The notes under the pieces: generated by a model
What the model was told of the DNA's origin: nothing
The model's database searches: none
Seen by the model: the letters and a program-made list of their open reading frames with translations, nothing else
Translations under genes and position numbers: made by a program
Origin: WHSW01 sp963821345
GTDB lineage: Bacteria; Actinomycetota; Thermoleophilia; Solirubrobacterales; 70-9
Reading direction: 5' to 3'
Assembly: GCA_963821345.1 (NCBI GenBank)
Contig: CAWGDM010000012.1
Coordinates: 124,001-188,000, forward strand
Length of the DNA: 64,000 nt
In this document: one piece after another, positions 53,761-62,462 of the stretch
How the letters are laid out: each line of letters starts with the position of its first letter
How positions within the stretch are numbered: the stretch's first letter is position 1

Positions 53761-54879
53761 GTGCCGATCACCCGAGCGCTGACAGCCGCCCTGGGCGCCG
53801 CCGCGTTGCTCGCCATCGCCGCGCCCAGCGCGGGCGCGCTCGAGATCGGCGTCTCGGGCAACCGGCTGGTCGACGGGGCCGGCAAGACCGTGCGCCTGAT
53901 CGGCGTCAACCGCTCCGGCTCGGAGTACGCGTGCTCGGGCAACGACGGCCAGGGCGGCCACGGCTACGCGTTCTTCCAGGGCCCGACCTCCGACCGGGCG
54001 ATCCAGGCGATGCGCAAGTGGAAGGTCAACGCGGTCGCGCTGCCGCTCAACGAGGCCTGCTGGCTCGGCGGGATCGCCGACCTGAAGCCCGAGTTCAGCG
54101 GCGAGGCGTACCGGGAGGCGATCGAGGGTTACGTGCAGCGGCTGAACGCGCACGGGATCTACGTCGTCCTGCGGCTCTCGGGGTCAGGGCCGGGCCAGCA
54201 CGTCTATGGCTCAGCGCCCGGCGACTCGGAGATGCCGATGGCGGACGCCGACCACTCGCTCGCCTTCTGGAGCTCGGTCGCCGAGCGCTTCCGCGACAAC
54301 CACGGCGTCCTCTTCCACGCCTTCGACGAGCCCCACAAGATCGGCTGGGACTGCGCGCTGAACGGCTGCGCGACCAACGCCAACGGCTCCGAGGGCGAGC
54401 CGCACTTCGGCCCCTTCCAGGCGGTCGGCCACCAGGCGATCGTCGACGCGATTCGCGCCACCGGCGCCACCCAGCCGATCATCGTCTCGGGGATCGAGTT
54501 CGCCGGCGACCTGAGCCAGTGGGAGCAGTTCAAGCCGGCCGACCCGCTGAACGCGATCGCGGTCGGCTGGAACGACTTCGACTACACCAAGAACCTGAGC
54601 CGCTCGAGGGGCGACCTGAAGTCGCTCTCGCGCTCCTACCCGATCGTCGTCGGCGGCTTCGGCGACACCGATTGCGACTCCGACTACTCGACCAAGCTGA
54701 TGCGGTTCGCCGACGGCCTCGGGATCTCGTACCTGGCCTGGACCTGGAACACCGAGGCCGACTACGGGGGCTGCGAGAACGCGCTCCTCGGCCCGACCCG
54801 CAAGGCCTACTTCACCGGTCACCCGAGCGGCTTCGGCAAGGGCGTCCGCAAGCACTTCCGGGCCGTCTCACACCACTGA
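53761..54879 (+). CDS. Secreted glycoside-hydrolase-5-like protein lacking the usual nucleophile
   Basis: Encodes 372 residues with a signal peptide (LTAALGAAALLAIAAPSAGA). The TIM-barrel pattern of GH5 is clear: KTVRLIGVNRSGSEYAC, VNAVALPLNEACWLG, GIYVVLRLS, and the acid/base region VLFHAFDEPHKIGW, where Asp replaces the common Asn before Glu190. At the expected nucleophile site (IVVGEFG in typical members) this protein reads PIVVGGFGDTDC, so Glu is replaced by Gly299. It may be a binding protein or use another residue. GTG start with TAGGGT 8 bases upstream. Confidence 0.8.
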   Translation: MPITRALTAALGAAALLAIAAPSAGALEIGVSGNRLVDGAGKTVRLIGVNRSGSEYACSGNDGQGGHGYAFFQGPTSDRAIQAMRKWKVNAVALPLNEACWLGGIADLKPEFSGEAYREAIEGYVQRLNAHGIYVVLRLSGSGPGQHVYGSAPGDSEMPMADADHSLAFWSSVAERFRDNHGVLFHAFDEPHKIGWDCALNGCATNANGSEGEPHFGPFQAVGHQAIVDAIRATGATQPIIVSGIEFAGDLSQWEQFKPADPLNAIAVGWNDFDYTKNLSRSRGDLKSLSRSYPIVVGGFGDTDCDSDYSTKLMRFADGLGISYLAWTWNTEADYGGCENALLGPTRKAYFTGHPSGFGKGVRKHFRAVSHH

Positions 54880-54894
54880 GGCGGCGGTGGCCTA

Positions 54895-54978
<84 letters not shown>

Positions 54979-55014
54979 GTGGTCGCTGAAAATCTAGCGG
55001 GGTAGGCTGCGGGC

Positions 55015-56592
55015 GTGGTCGAGTCGTACGAGCAGGCGTGCGCGGAGCACCGTTGGGAGGTGCCCGAGCGCTACAACATCGCCGCCGACGTCTGCGACCG
55101 CCACCCGCGCTCGAAGCCGGCGATGGTCTGGGAGCGCTACGACGGCGCCGCGCGCGAGCTCGACTGGGGCGGGCTTCAGGACCTGGCCAACCAGGCCGGG
55201 CACCTGCTGCGCGAGCACGGGATCGAGAAGGGCGACCGGGTCGCGGTCGTCCTCCCGCCGACGCCCGAGACCGCGGCGATCTTCTTCGGCACCTGGAAGC
55301 TCGGCGCGATCCTGCTCTCGATGTCGGTGCTCTACGGCGACGACGGGATCCGCCACCGGCTGACCGACTCGGCACCGAAGCTGCTGGTCACCGACGCCGC
55401 CAACGCGCCGCGCTTCGACCCATCCCTGGTCGACGAGATCCTGGTTTTGGACTCAGGCGACGGCCTGCTGGCCGGCCGCCCCACCGACCCGATCTGCGAG
55501 GACACCTCGGCCGACGACCCGGCGCAGCTCTACTACACATCCGGCACCACCGGTCCGGCGAAGGGCATCGTCCACGCGCACCGCTACATCCTCGCCCACG
55601 AGGAGTTCGTCTACTGCCACGACATCCGCGACGGCGAGCGCTTCCACGGGATGGGCGAGTGGGCCTGGGCGGCGGGCATCTCCCCCCTGCTCGGCCCCTG
55701 GCGCCAGGGCGCGGTCCAGTACGTGCTCCAGCGCGAGGCCGGCTTCGTGCCCGCCGACCAGCTCGACTTCCTCTCGCGCCACCGGGTCACCAACGTGTTC
55801 ACGACCCCGACCGCGATGCGGGCGATGATGGCGATCGGCGATGCCGGCGAGCGCTACCCGCAGGAGTTCCGGATCGTCTGCTCGGCCGGCGAGCCGCTCA
55901 ACCCCGAGGCGATCCGGTGGTTTCGCGACCAGTACGGGCTCACGGTGCTCGACTTCTACGGGCTCACCGAGTCCTATCCGCTGTGCGCGAACTTCCCCTT
56001 CATGGAGGTCCGCGAGGGCTCGATGGGCCGGACGATGCCCGGCTGGGACGTGCAGATCCTCGACGAGGACGAGCAGCCGGTGGCCGCGGGAGAGCGCGGC
56101 GAAATCTGCCTGCGCGCGCGCTCCAACCCGCACTACCCGCTCGGCTACTGGAACCTGCCCGAGGCCACCGCCGAGACCTTCGGCGGCGAGTGGTTCCACT
56201 CCAAGGACGCGGCGACGATGGACTCGGACGGATACGTCTGGTACGCCGGCCGCGCCGACGACGTGATCATCGCCGCCGGCTATCGGATCGGCCCGTTCGA
56301 GGTCGAGTCCGCCTGCATCGAGCACCCCGCAGTCCGCGAGGCGGCCGCCGTCGCCTCGCCCGACGAGGTCAAGGGCAACGTGGTCAAGGCGTTCATCGTC
56401 CTCGCCGAGGGCCACGAGCCCTCCGACGAGCTCGCCAAGGAGATCCAGGGCTTCGTCCGCGAGCGCCTCAGCGCCTACGCCTATCCGCGCAGGGTCGAGT
56501 TCACCGACGAGCTGCCGAAGACCCTGACCGGGAAGATCCGACGGGTGGAGCTCCGAGAGCGCGAGCGCGAGCGCGAGCGCGCCGGCGCGTAG
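55015..56592 (+). CDS. Acyl-CoA synthetase, AMP-binding (acetyl/medium-chain type)
   Basis: Encodes 525 residues of the ANL superfamily. It has the P-loop-like motif LYYTSGTTGPAKGIVH, the adenine-binding DFYGLTESYPL, the hinge YAGRADDVIIAAGYRIGPFE, and the acyl-adenylate lysine region LPKTLTGKIRR. This activates a carboxylic acid as AMP ester, then CoA thioester, probably a short or medium-chain acid. GTG start with TAGGCT exactly 6 bases upstream. The C-terminus ends in a charged Arg-Glu repeat encoded by a hexamer repeat. The catalase-like gene follows. Confidence 0.92.
   Translation: MVESYEQACAEHRWEVPERYNIAADVCDRHPRSKPAMVWERYDGAARELDWGGLQDLANQAGHLLREHGIEKGDRVAVVLPPTPETAAIFFGTWKLGAILLSMSVLYGDDGIRHRLTDSAPKLLVTDAANAPRFDPSLVDEILVLDSGDGLLAGRPTDPICEDTSADDPAQLYYTSGTTGPAKGIVHAHRYILAHEEFVYCHDIRDGERFHGMGEWAWAAGISPLLGPWRQGAVQYVLQREAGFVPADQLDFLSRHRVTNVFTTPTAMRAMMAIGDAGERYPQEFRIVCSAGEPLNPEAIRWFRDQYGLTVLDFYGLTESYPLCANFPFMEVREGSMGRTMPGWDVQILDEDEQPVAAGERGEICLRARSNPHYPLGYWNLPEATAETFGGEWFHSKDAATMDSDGYVWYAGRADDVIIAAGYRIGPFEVESACIEHPAVREAAAVASPDEVKGNVVKAFIVLAEGHEPSDELAKEIQGFVRERLSAYAYPRRVEFTDELPKTLTGKIRRVELRERERERERAGA
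56557..56580 (+). repeat. Hexanucleotide tandem repeat (GAGCGC) x 4
   Basis: Four perfect GAGCGC units in frame at the end of the acyl-CoA synthetase gene, encoding alternating Glu and Arg. Length variation would add or remove Glu-Arg pairs without a frameshift. Confidence 0.7.
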
Positions 56593-56601
56593 GCTGGCGC
56601 G

Positions 56602-57498
56602 GTGACCACGCCAGAGGAAGCGCTGGAGACGATCGACGGGCGGTTCGGCGGGGGCCGCCACCGCGCTCTGCACGCGAAGGGCGTCTTCTGCTCGGCGACC
56701 TTCACCGCCACTCCCGAGGCCGCCACCCTGACCCGCGCCGGGCATATGGCGGGTGACCCCGTGCCGACGGTCGCCCGGCTGTCGAACGGCAGCGGCGACC
56801 CGACCGATCCCGATTGGGCGCCCGACGTCCGCGGCCTGGCGACCGCGTTCATGCTCGGCGACGGCACCCGCACCGACCTGCTCGCCCAGACCCTCCCGCA
56901 CTACGCCTTCCCAGACGAGCGTGGCTTCCTCGAGGCGGTCGAGCTCTCGAAGCCGTCGCCCCGGTCGCTGCTCAAGTTCCCCGGGTTCGCGGTCCGCAAC
57001 CCGCGCGCGGTCGGCGAGCTGCCGAAGGTCAACAAGATCCTCAACCGCCGCGCGAGCTTCGCCGCCCGCCCCTACTACCCGTTTCACGCCTACAGGTGGC
57101 TCGACGCCGACGGCGGCGAGCGCTTCGTCCGCTACACCTGGCTGCCGACCGTCGAAGAGCCCGACCTCTCCAAGGACGAGGCCAAGCGCCGCGGCCCCAA
57201 CTACCTGTTCGACGACCTCGCCGAGCGCCTCGCACGGGAGCCGGTCCGCTTCCAGCTCGAGGTCCAGATCGCGGCCGAGGGCGACGCGGTCGACGACCCC
57301 TCCTCGATCTGGCCCGACGAGCGGCGGCGGCTGATCACCGGCATCTTGGAGATCACCGCGATCGACGACGGCGCGGACGACGCGATTGTCATGGACCCGA
57401 TGCGGGTCGTCGACGGGATCGAGCCCTCGGGCGACCCGGTGTTGCACTTCCGCCCGCCGGTCTACGACCTCTCCTACCAGCGCCGGACCGCCAAGTAG
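56602..57498 (+). CDS. Small catalase-related haem protein
   Basis: Encodes 298 residues, shorter than true catalases. The core haem-pocket features remain: RALHAKGVFCSATF (distal His and following strand), VARLSNGSGDP, and a proximal RPPVYDLSY region where Tyr would ligate haem. This matches the SrpA-like, minimal catalase group, which may act as peroxidase or organic-peroxide reductase. GTG start with TAGGCT 6 bases upstream. The TAG of that box is also the stop codon of the preceding gene. Confidence 0.85.
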   Translation: MTTPEEALETIDGRFGGGRHRALHAKGVFCSATFTATPEAATLTRAGHMAGDPVPTVARLSNGSGDPTDPDWAPDVRGLATAFMLGDGTRTDLLAQTLPHYAFPDERGFLEAVELSKPSPRSLLKFPGFAVRNPRAVGELPKVNKILNRRASFAARPYYPFHAYRWLDADGGERFVRYTWLPTVEEPDLSKDEAKRRGPNYLFDDLAERLAREPVRFQLEVQIAAEGDAVDDPSSIWPDERRRLITGILEITAIDDGADDAIVMDPMRVVDGIEPSGDPVLHFRPPVYDLSYQRRTAK

Positions 57499-57508
57499 CC
57501 TCACCCGG

Positions 57509-58600
57509 ATGAGGGTCGGTCTCGTTCTGGGAGCCGGCGGTGTGCAGGGAGGCGCCTGGCTCACCGGCGGCCTCGACGCGCTCGCGGAGGAGACCGGGTG
57601 GGATCCCGCGAGCGCCGACGTCGTCGTCGGGACATCGGCGGGCTCGATGATCGCCTCGCTGTGCGTGGCCGGGATCCCGCCCTGGTTCATGGTCGCCCAC
57701 TCCGCGGGCGAGACCTTCGACGGCATCGTCGACGCCCAGGGTCGGCCCGCGGCCGAGGCCGACCGGTCCGGCGGCGCTCGCTTTCAGTTCGAGCGCACCT
57801 GGCCGCCGGTCGGCCCGGGTTCCTGGTCGCTGGCGCTGGGCACCCTGCGCGCGCCGCATCGCTACTCGCCCGGGGCGGCCTTCGCCGGCTGGGCGCCGCG
57901 TGGGTTCATCTCGACCGAGCCGTTGCGGGAGATGATCCGACGGGTTGTCCCCAGCGGCTGGGCCGAGCACCCCAACCACTGGGTGGTCGCCTGCGATTAC
58001 GCAAGCGGCCGGCGCGTCGCCTTCGGCCGCGTCCGCGCACCCCAGGCCGGGCTCGCGGATGCGGTCGCGGCCTCGTGCGCGATCCCCGGCTTCTATTACC
58101 CGGTTGAGATCGGCGGCCGGCGCTACGTCGACGGTGGCATCTATTCGACCTCGAACCTCGATCTGCTCCGCGACCAAGAGCTCGACCTGGTGATCTGCCT
58201 CAACCCGACCTCGACCCTGCACCCGGTGACCGCGCTCAACCCTCGCGAATGGCCGAACCTCGTCTTCCGCCGGGCTTCGGGACGGCGGCTCGGCAGCGAG
58301 GCGAAGAAGCTCCGCGCCCGCGGGACGAAGGTGATCCTGATCCAGCCGATCGCCGAGGACCTCGAGGTGATCAGCCGCAACCTGATGAGCACGCGCAATC
58401 GCAACGGCGTGATCGCGACCGCCCGGCGGACGGTGGCGGCGCAGCTTGCCGACTCCGAGCATGCCAGCCTGCTCGCGCAGCTGCCGCCTGGCGACCAGCG
58501 CCGCGTCCGCAGGCCGGGGGGCGACCCCTCCACCTGGCCGGCCCTCGACGAGATCCGAGCGATCACCCTCCGCGAGCGGGCGGGCGGGGAGCGCGCCTAG
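57509..58600 (+). CDS. Patatin-like phospholipase
   Basis: Encodes 363 residues. The patatin catalytic parts are all visible: oxyanion motif LVLGAGGVQGGAW, nucleophile elbow VVVGTSAGSMIASL (GxSxG) and the Asp of YVDGGIYS, making a Ser-Asp dyad. Probably a lipid acyl hydrolase. No signal peptide, so cytoplasmic. TAGCCT, overlapping the preceding stop codon, lies 7 bases upstream of the ATG. Its end overlaps the convergent GGDEF gene by four bases. Confidence 0.9.
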   Translation: MRVGLVLGAGGVQGGAWLTGGLDALAEETGWDPASADVVVGTSAGSMIASLCVAGIPPWFMVAHSAGETFDGIVDAQGRPAAEADRSGGARFQFERTWPPVGPGSWSLALGTLRAPHRYSPGAAFAGWAPRGFISTEPLREMIRRVVPSGWAEHPNHWVVACDYASGRRVAFGRVRAPQAGLADAVAASCAIPGFYYPVEIGGRRYVDGGIYSTSNLDLLRDQELDLVICLNPTSTLHPVTALNPREWPNLVFRRASGRRLGSEAKKLRARGTKVILIQPIAEDLEVISRNLMSTRNRNGVIATARRTVAAQLADSEHASLLAQLPPGDQRRVRRPGGDPSTWPALDEIRAITLRERAGGERA

Positions 58601-60603
58601 CGCCCGTTGGAGGCCACTGACGAAGCGGCGCCGATCGCCGCGGTCCCCAAATCGAGCCCGGGATAGACGCGCTCGGCGAACAGTTGGACGATCCGAGCGT
58701 CGAACTGGGTCCCGGCGCAGCGCCGCAGCTCCGCGAGCGCCTCGGCCGCGCTGATCGGCTCGCGGTAGGCGCGCTCCTCGATCATTGCCTCGAACGCGTC
58801 GCAGACGAAGATGATCCGTGAGCCGAGCGGGATCTGCTCGCCGGCCAGCCGATCGGGGTAGCCGGCGCCGTCCCAGCGCTCGTGGCTGGAGCGGACCAGC
58901 CGTGCGACCGGGGACATCGCCGGCGCCGTGGCCAGGATCCGTTCGCCGACGGTGGTGTGGGTGCGCATCAGCTCCCACTCCTCGTCGTCCAGCGGGTCGG
59001 GCTTGTGCAGGACGCGGTCCGGGATCGCGATCTTGCCGATGTCATGCAGCTCCGCCGCTCGGATCAGCGAGTCGAGTTGCTCCGCATCGAGCTCGACCGC
59101 GTGGCCGATCTCGGCCGCCAGGCGGGCGACGCCGCGCAGGTGGGCGCCGAGCTCGGGCTCACGCTCGCCCAGCACCCGGACGAGGACGTCGTGGGTCTGG
59201 CGCTGAGCCGAGCTCGAGCGCCGCCCCTTGGCCAAGTACATGCGGGTGTCGGCGATCCGCAGAGCCGCGGTCGGGTCGGCGGCGTCGACCGGCACGACGA
59301 CGGCGCCCGAGGACGCGGTGATCGCGAAGCCCTCGCCGTGCTCGGAGAGCGCCGTACCGGCGATCGCCAGCACGCCGTCGACGCGCTCGTGTCCGCCGGG
59401 GACGAGGACGCAGAACTCGTCGCCGCCAAGCCGGAACGCGCGGCCCCGCGGCGCGACGGCGTCGGCGAGCGCGCGCCCGAGCCGGCGCAGTAGCAGGTCG
59501 CCCGCCGGGTGGCCGAAGCCGTCGTTGTAGGCCTTGAAGCCGTCGAGGTCGAAGATCGCGAACACGGTCCGATGCTCGGCGCGCGCGGCGCGCTCCAGGT
59601 GCTCGAGCAGCGAGCGGCGGTTGTCGAGGCCGGTGAGCGCGTCGGTGACCGCGTCATGGCGGACCGCACCGAGCAGTGCCCGGTTCTCGCGGAAGCTCAG
59701 CATCAGCCGCAGGACGACCGCCGCCAGGGTCGCGACGGCGAGCCAGATCGACACCTCGCCGATCCGGTCGTAGTGGTCCCAGGCGAGGACGCCGACCGCG
59801 ACCGAGCCGAAGACCGCCGGGAACAGCATCGAGTGCGACTCGAGGCGCTCGCGCTCGACCTGGTCGGAGAAGGCCGCCGCGCCCGCGATCGCCAGCCCGC
59901 CGACCAGCCACAGCGAGTCCAGGTAGCCGCCGTTGTAGCTGCCGGTCGCGTCCTGGTAGAGGTAGACGAGGTCGGCGAGCCCCCAGGCCGCAAGGCCGAT
60001 GCCGACCAGCAGCCAGCTGCGCCCGGCGCGCAGCCCGGCGACCGCGAACCCGGCGAGCAGGAAGGCCAGCAGCAGCACGTCGCCGAGGGGGTAGGCGAGG
60101 TTGGTCGCCACCTCGGCCGGGTCGCCCTTGGTCAGCCCGACCAGCGCCGGGGCGAGGACCGCGGTCGCCAGCGCCGCCGCCGCCAGGCCGCCGATCGCCC
60201 CGTCGAGCCAGCCGGCGATCCCCAGACGGACCCGTTGGCGGACCAGCAGCAGGACGCCGACGTACATGCAGGGGTAGGCGAGCAGGTAGCCGAGGTCGGC
60301 CAGCGACGGGTAGGGCGGGTGCTTGACGTCGTCCAGGGCGGCGGTCCAGTAGATGTCGCCGGCCGTCCACAGCGCGAGCCCGAGCCCGAAGGCGAGCCAG
60401 GTCCAGCGGTCGGGGGACGGGCGGGCGGCGCGCAGCAGGCAGACCAGCGCGCAGAGGACGAGGACGCCGTTGTAGACCCCGTTGTTGATCAGCGCGTCGG
60501 CGCTGCCGGCGCCGAGCCCCGCGAGCCAGGCGGCGTGGACGAGCAGGCCGAGCCCGGCGAGCCCGAGGGCGACCATGGTCAGGGTGTTCAGATTTCGCTG
60601 CAT
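58597..60603 (-). CDS. Membrane GGDEF and HD-GYP dual-domain cyclic-di-GMP protein
   Basis: Encodes 668 residues. About 300 N-terminal residues contain eight to ten membrane helices, a probable membrane sensor. Then comes a GGDEF domain with DALTGLDNRRSL, IFDLDGFKAYND and an intact RLGGDEFCVLV active site. An HD-GYP domain follows with AELHDIGKIAIPD (HD), MRTHTTVGERIL and HERWDGAGYPDRL (GYP). Both synthesis and breakdown of c-di-GMP are therefore possible in one chain. Stands alone on the minus strand. Confidence 0.93.
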   Translation of the reverse strand: MQRNLNTLTMVALGLAGLGLLVHAAWLAGLGAGSADALINNGVYNGVLVLCALVCLLRAARPSPDRWTWLAFGLGLALWTAGDIYWTAALDDVKHPPYPSLADLGYLLAYPCMYVGVLLLVRQRVRLGIAGWLDGAIGGLAAAALATAVLAPALVGLTKGDPAEVATNLAYPLGDVLLLAFLLAGFAVAGLRAGRSWLLVGIGLAAWGLADLVYLYQDATGSYNGGYLDSLWLVGGLAIAGAAAFSDQVERERLESHSMLFPAVFGSVAVGVLAWDHYDRIGEVSIWLAVATLAAVVLRLMLSFRENRALLGAVRHDAVTDALTGLDNRRSLLEHLERAARAEHRTVFAIFDLDGFKAYNDGFGHPAGDLLLRRLGRALADAVAPRGRAFRLGGDEFCVLVPGGHERVDGVLAIAGTALSEHGEGFAITASSGAVVVPVDAADPTAALRIADTRMYLAKGRRSSSAQRQTHDVLVRVLGEREPELGAHLRGVARLAAEIGHAVELDAEQLDSLIRAAELHDIGKIAIPDRVLHKPDPLDDEEWELMRTHTTVGERILATAPAMSPVARLVRSSHERWDGAGYPDRLAGEQIPLGSRIIFVCDAFEAMIEERAYREPISAAEALAELRRCAGTQFDARIVQLFAERVYPGLDLGTAAIGAASSVASNGR

Positions 60604-60664
60604 ACGCCCACGGCGATCGAGGTCCGGTGCCCCCGTGAGGCATATCGGCAGGTCTACGTCCCGA

Positions 60665-61396
60665 CTACAGCGCCGGGCGGCCGGCGACCAGGATCGAGGC
60701 GCTGATCACGCCCGGCGCCGACTCGATCCAAAGGCCGTCCGCGGTGCGGAGCACCGACGCCTCGCCCGGCTGAGCGGAGTCGCGGTGCTCGATCTCGAGG
60801 TCCATCGGGCCGGGGTCGGCGTCGCCCAACTCGTCCTCGAGCGGCGCCCAGTACTGCGAGTTGTTGACGTGGCCGGCGACGTCGACGTCGGTCCCGCGGA
60901 AGATCCACGGGCGCCGCTCGGCGTCGGCGGGAGGCTCGGGGTGGTGCAGTCGGGTGGGCGCCGCGCGGCCGGACGCCGAGGTGCCGTAGAGGTCGAGGAA
61001 GCGCTGGTCGAAGCGGCCTGGACGGCCGCGCTCGTCGAGCCAGACCCAGATCGCGACCGCCTCGACCACGCCCGTCGCCGCCGCGATCGTCGTCCGCCGC
61101 TCGGCCGAGAAGCGGCCGACCCCGCTGCAGAACGTGCGCAGGGTGGCGAGCTCGCCAAAGCGCGGGAAGGCCCGGACCACGAGCCGCATGCGGCGCAGGA
61201 TCCACACCCCCCGCTCCTCGAACCCGGCGTCGACCAGGTCGGTGTAGGCAACGTCCTGGAGCCAGCGCGCGATCGCGTCCAGGCGCACACGCCCGTCGCC
61301 GCCGGCGTCGGCGATCCCCGGCATCAGCCGTTGCTCGAAAACCCTCCCCGCGGCGGGCTCGGCGACCAGTTCAGGAACGGGAAGTAGGCGGCTCAA
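60665..61396 (-). CDS. Acyl-ACP thioesterase (FatA/FatB-like, double hot-dog)
   Basis: Encodes 243 residues with two hot-dog halves: an N-terminal half (LDAIARWLQDVAYTDLVDAG, WILRRMRLVVRAFPRFGEL) and a C-terminal half with DVDVAGHVNNSQYWAPLED, matching the Asn-His-x-Asn block of plant-type thioesterases. It releases fatty acids from ACP. TTG start, lying within a degenerate copy of the dispersed repeat. The alpha/beta hydrolase gene lies just upstream in the same direction. Confidence 0.86.
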   Translation of the reverse strand: MSRLLPVPELVAEPAAGRVFEQRLMPGIADAGGDGRVRLDAIARWLQDVAYTDLVDAGFEERGVWILRRMRLVVRAFPRFGELATLRTFCSGVGRFSAERRTTIAAATGVVEAVAIWVWLDERGRPGRFDQRFLDLYGTSASGRAAPTRLHHPEPPADAERRPWIFRGTDVDVAGHVNNSQYWAPLEDELGDADPGPMDLEIEHRDSAQPGEASVLRTADGLWIESAPGVISASILVAGRPAL

Positions 61397-61409
61397 CGGC
61401 GCCGCACCC
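61394..61409 (-). repeat. Degenerate copy of the dispersed hairpin repeat
   Basis: On the plus strand GGCTCAACGGCGCCGC is followed by CTCGGCTACGCCTCGG, resembling the 44600 copy and its flank. As in the DUF4430 lipoprotein gene, the TTG in it is the predicted start of a gene, here the thioesterase. Confidence 0.4.
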
Positions 61410-61413
61410 TCGG

Positions 61414-62319
61414 CTACGCCTCGGAGCGCCGGGCGTTGGCGTCGATCTCGTCGGTGAACCGCTGGTGCAGCTCGGGCGGGAGGTCGTGGCCCATGCCCTC
61501 GATCATCCGCAGCTGGGCGCCGGGGATCGCCCTGGCGGTCTCACGGGCGCCGATCGGCCGCACGAGGGGATCGGCCGTGCCGTGGATGACCACCGCCGGG
61601 ATCTGGACCCGCTGCAGGCGCTTGGTGCGGTTGCCGGAGCAGTTGATCGCGTGCAGCTGACGGGCGACGCCGGGCGGGTGGAAGCTGCGGTCGTAGGCGC
61701 GCCCGACCAGCTCGCGGAAGCGCGCCTCGTCCATCGGGTAGGCGGGCGAGCCGATCACCCTGAAGGTCTTCACCGCCTGCTCGACGTAGCCCTCGCGGCT
61801 CGACGGCGGCTTTGCCAGCAGCAGCGCGAAGGCGCGCCAGCGCGGGAAGCGGTAGCGGCGGTTTCCGGTCGTCGACATGATCGAGCAGAGCGAGAGCGCC
61901 CTGCGGGGATGGTCGATCGCCACCTGCTGGGCGATCATCCCGCCCATCGAGGCGCCGACCATGTGCGCCGCCTCGATCCCGAGGTGGTCGAGCAGACCGA
62001 CCGTGTCGTCGGCCATGTCGGCCAGGTGGTAGGCGGGCCGCCCGTAGCCGAGCGCCATCTGGGCCTGGCCGGGGACGCCGGCGGCGTCGATCTTGGTCGA
62101 GTGGCCGATGTCGCGGTTGTCGAACCGGATCACCCGGTAGCCGCGCTCGCCGAGCAGCTCGCAGAAGGCCTCGTCCCAGTGGATCATCTGCGTCGCCAGG
62201 CCCATGATCAGGACCAGCGGCGTCCCACCTGGGTCGCCGAACTCGTCGTAGGCAAGCTCGATCCCGTTCGCCGGGGCGATCCGCTCGCCCGCCGTTGCCT
62301 CGACCGCGGTTGCGCTCAC
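61414..62319 (-). CDS. Alpha/beta hydrolase, copy A of a tandem pair
   Basis: Encodes 301 residues of the esterase/epoxide-hydrolase-like fold: LVLIMGLATQMIHWDEAFCE (oxyanion region), RVIRFDNRDIGHS, nucleophile elbow HMVGASMGGMIAQQ, Asp in VIHGTADPLVRP and His in IEGMGHDLPPE. All triad members are present. Related to the next gene upstream at 62463 over its whole length. GTG start with TAAGCT 7 bases upstream. Confidence 0.9.
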   Translation of the reverse strand: MSATAVEATAGERIAPANGIELAYDEFGDPGGTPLVLIMGLATQMIHWDEAFCELLGERGYRVIRFDNRDIGHSTKIDAAGVPGQAQMALGYGRPAYHLADMADDTVGLLDHLGIEAAHMVGASMGGMIAQQVAIDHPRRALSLCSIMSTTGNRRYRFPRWRAFALLLAKPPSSREGYVEQAVKTFRVIGSPAYPMDEARFRELVGRAYDRSFHPPGVARQLHAINCSGNRTKRLQRVQIPAVVIHGTADPLVRPIGARETARAIPGAQLRMIEGMGHDLPPELHQRFTDEIDANARRSEA

Positions 62320-62462
62320 CCGCCGGAGCTTACGGTGAGCCGCAGCCGCTCGACCCTGCGAACGCGATGCCGCTGGCGGCGACGGCCGCGCCCAGCCCCT
62401 GGCGCCAGGCGCGGCCGCCTCCTCTCCCCGTTGCCGCCATCGACCGGAAAACCCGGCGTGGC

